Part shown: positions 4,827-5,174 of the stretch, piece after piece
How the letters are laid out: every line of letters begins with the position of its first letter
How positions within the stretch are numbered: the stretch's first letter is position 1
Source: JBPCOB01 sp051000715
GTDB taxonomy: Bacteria; Actinomycetota; Actinomycetes; JALYNC01
Reading direction: 5' to 3'
DNA length: 5,174 bases
Assembly (NCBI GenBank): GCA_051000715.1
Contig: JBPCOB010000158.1
Location: 1-5,174 of the forward strand
The notes under the pieces: model-generated
Databases searched by the model: none
The model's input: the letters and a program-made list of their open reading frames with translations, nothing else
Told to the model about the DNA's origin: nothing
Program-made: the position numbers and the translations under genes

Positions 4827-5174
4827 CCTTGCTGTCAACCACCTCGACCCGCGTCGAACCGGTCGTTGTCGGAGTCGGGATAGGGCTCAGCTACGGCGCG
4901 ACGCGCGTACTCGCGGACACCAACATCGTCGTCGACCCCGGCGCGGAGCTGGCGGTCACCGGCCGCTCCGGCAGCGGCAAGACCACCCTGCTGCTCGTGC
5001 TTGCCGGCCTGCTCGCACCGGGACGGGGCTCGGTGCGCTGGCCGGGGCTCGATGCCCAGCCGGCCAGGCGGCGCGGCCAGATCGGGCTGGTGTTCCAGGC
5101 GCCGTCGCTGTTGCCCGAGCTCACTGCGGCCGAGAACGTCGCGCTCCCGCTGCGGCTGCGCGGCAGCACGGTCC
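4823..5174 (+). CDS. Second ABC transporter ATP-binding protein, N-terminal part (cut by window edge)
   Basis: The frame opens with a GTG overlapping the previous stop (GTGA) and stays open for 117 codons to the window end. GGGAAG (4812-4817) lies 5 bases before the GTG as a modest ribosome site. Visible motifs are an A-loop-like tyrosine (GLSYGATRVL), Walker A GRSGSGKTT (47-55) and a Q-loop Q92 in GLVFQAPSLLPELTAAENVALPL, all canonical for the MacB/LolD class. The signature and Walker B lie beyond the edge. It is not a copy of the preceding ATPase: the Walker A, Q-loop and N-terminus differ, so the pair probably forms a heterodimer serving one transporter. A permease gene is expected downstream but is not visible. 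Another possibility is that each ATPase serves its own permease. Confidence 0.92.
   Translation, partial: MTLLSTTSTRVEPVVVGVGIGLSYGATRVLADTNIVVDPGAELAVTGRSGSGKTTLLLVLAGLLAPGRGSVRWPGLDAQPARRRGQIGLVFQAPSLLPELTAAENVALPLRLRGSTV

Overview
The window looks like chromosomal DNA from a high-GC actinobacterium. G/C at third codon positions is very high, the starts include GTG, adjacent genes overlap by 4 bases, and the proteins match actinobacterial family types (a CutR/TrcR-like OmpR-class regulator, a secreted metallophosphoesterase tail, a Ser/Pro-rich lipoprotein). The genus cannot be named from what is visible.

Layout. The left edge (2-187, +) is the C-terminal end of a metallophosphoesterase, followed by a small hairpin. 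About 400 bases then hold no gene I can name: one weak small reading frame on the minus strand and, at 528-571, a strong hairpin. That hairpin most likely ends transcription of the next gene, a minus-strand gene (589-1008) for a small secreted acidic protein. The 200-base divergent region 1009-1208 separates this gene from a two-component operon on the plus strand: a response regulator (1209-1886) and a membrane histidine kinase (1892-3349). After a 47-base gap with a plausible promoter comes a lipoprotein gene (3397-4119). It overlaps by 4 bases with a first ABC transporter ATPase (4116-4826), which overlaps by 4 bases with a second ABC ATPase that runs off the right edge (4823-5174).

How the genes may work together. 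The divergent region has two sets of CTCAG boxes spaced about one helical turn apart, one set pointing at each gene. This is the layout expected for head-to-tail binding of an OmpR-family regulator. I infer that the regulator controls both its own operon and the divergent secreted protein. The secreted protein would then be either an output of the kinase's envelope signal or a feedback/accessory factor for it. The lipoprotein and the two unlike ATPases look like the start of a MacB/LolD-type ABC exporter or envelope-remodelling operon, with a permease expected downstream. No CTCAG box is visible before it, so it may be expressed separately from the two-component circuit.

The most interesting points are the divergent CTCAG circuit, the conserved-looking C-terminal motif of the secreted protein, and the asymmetric ATPase pair. 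No mobile element, CRISPR array, tRNA or rRNA is visible.
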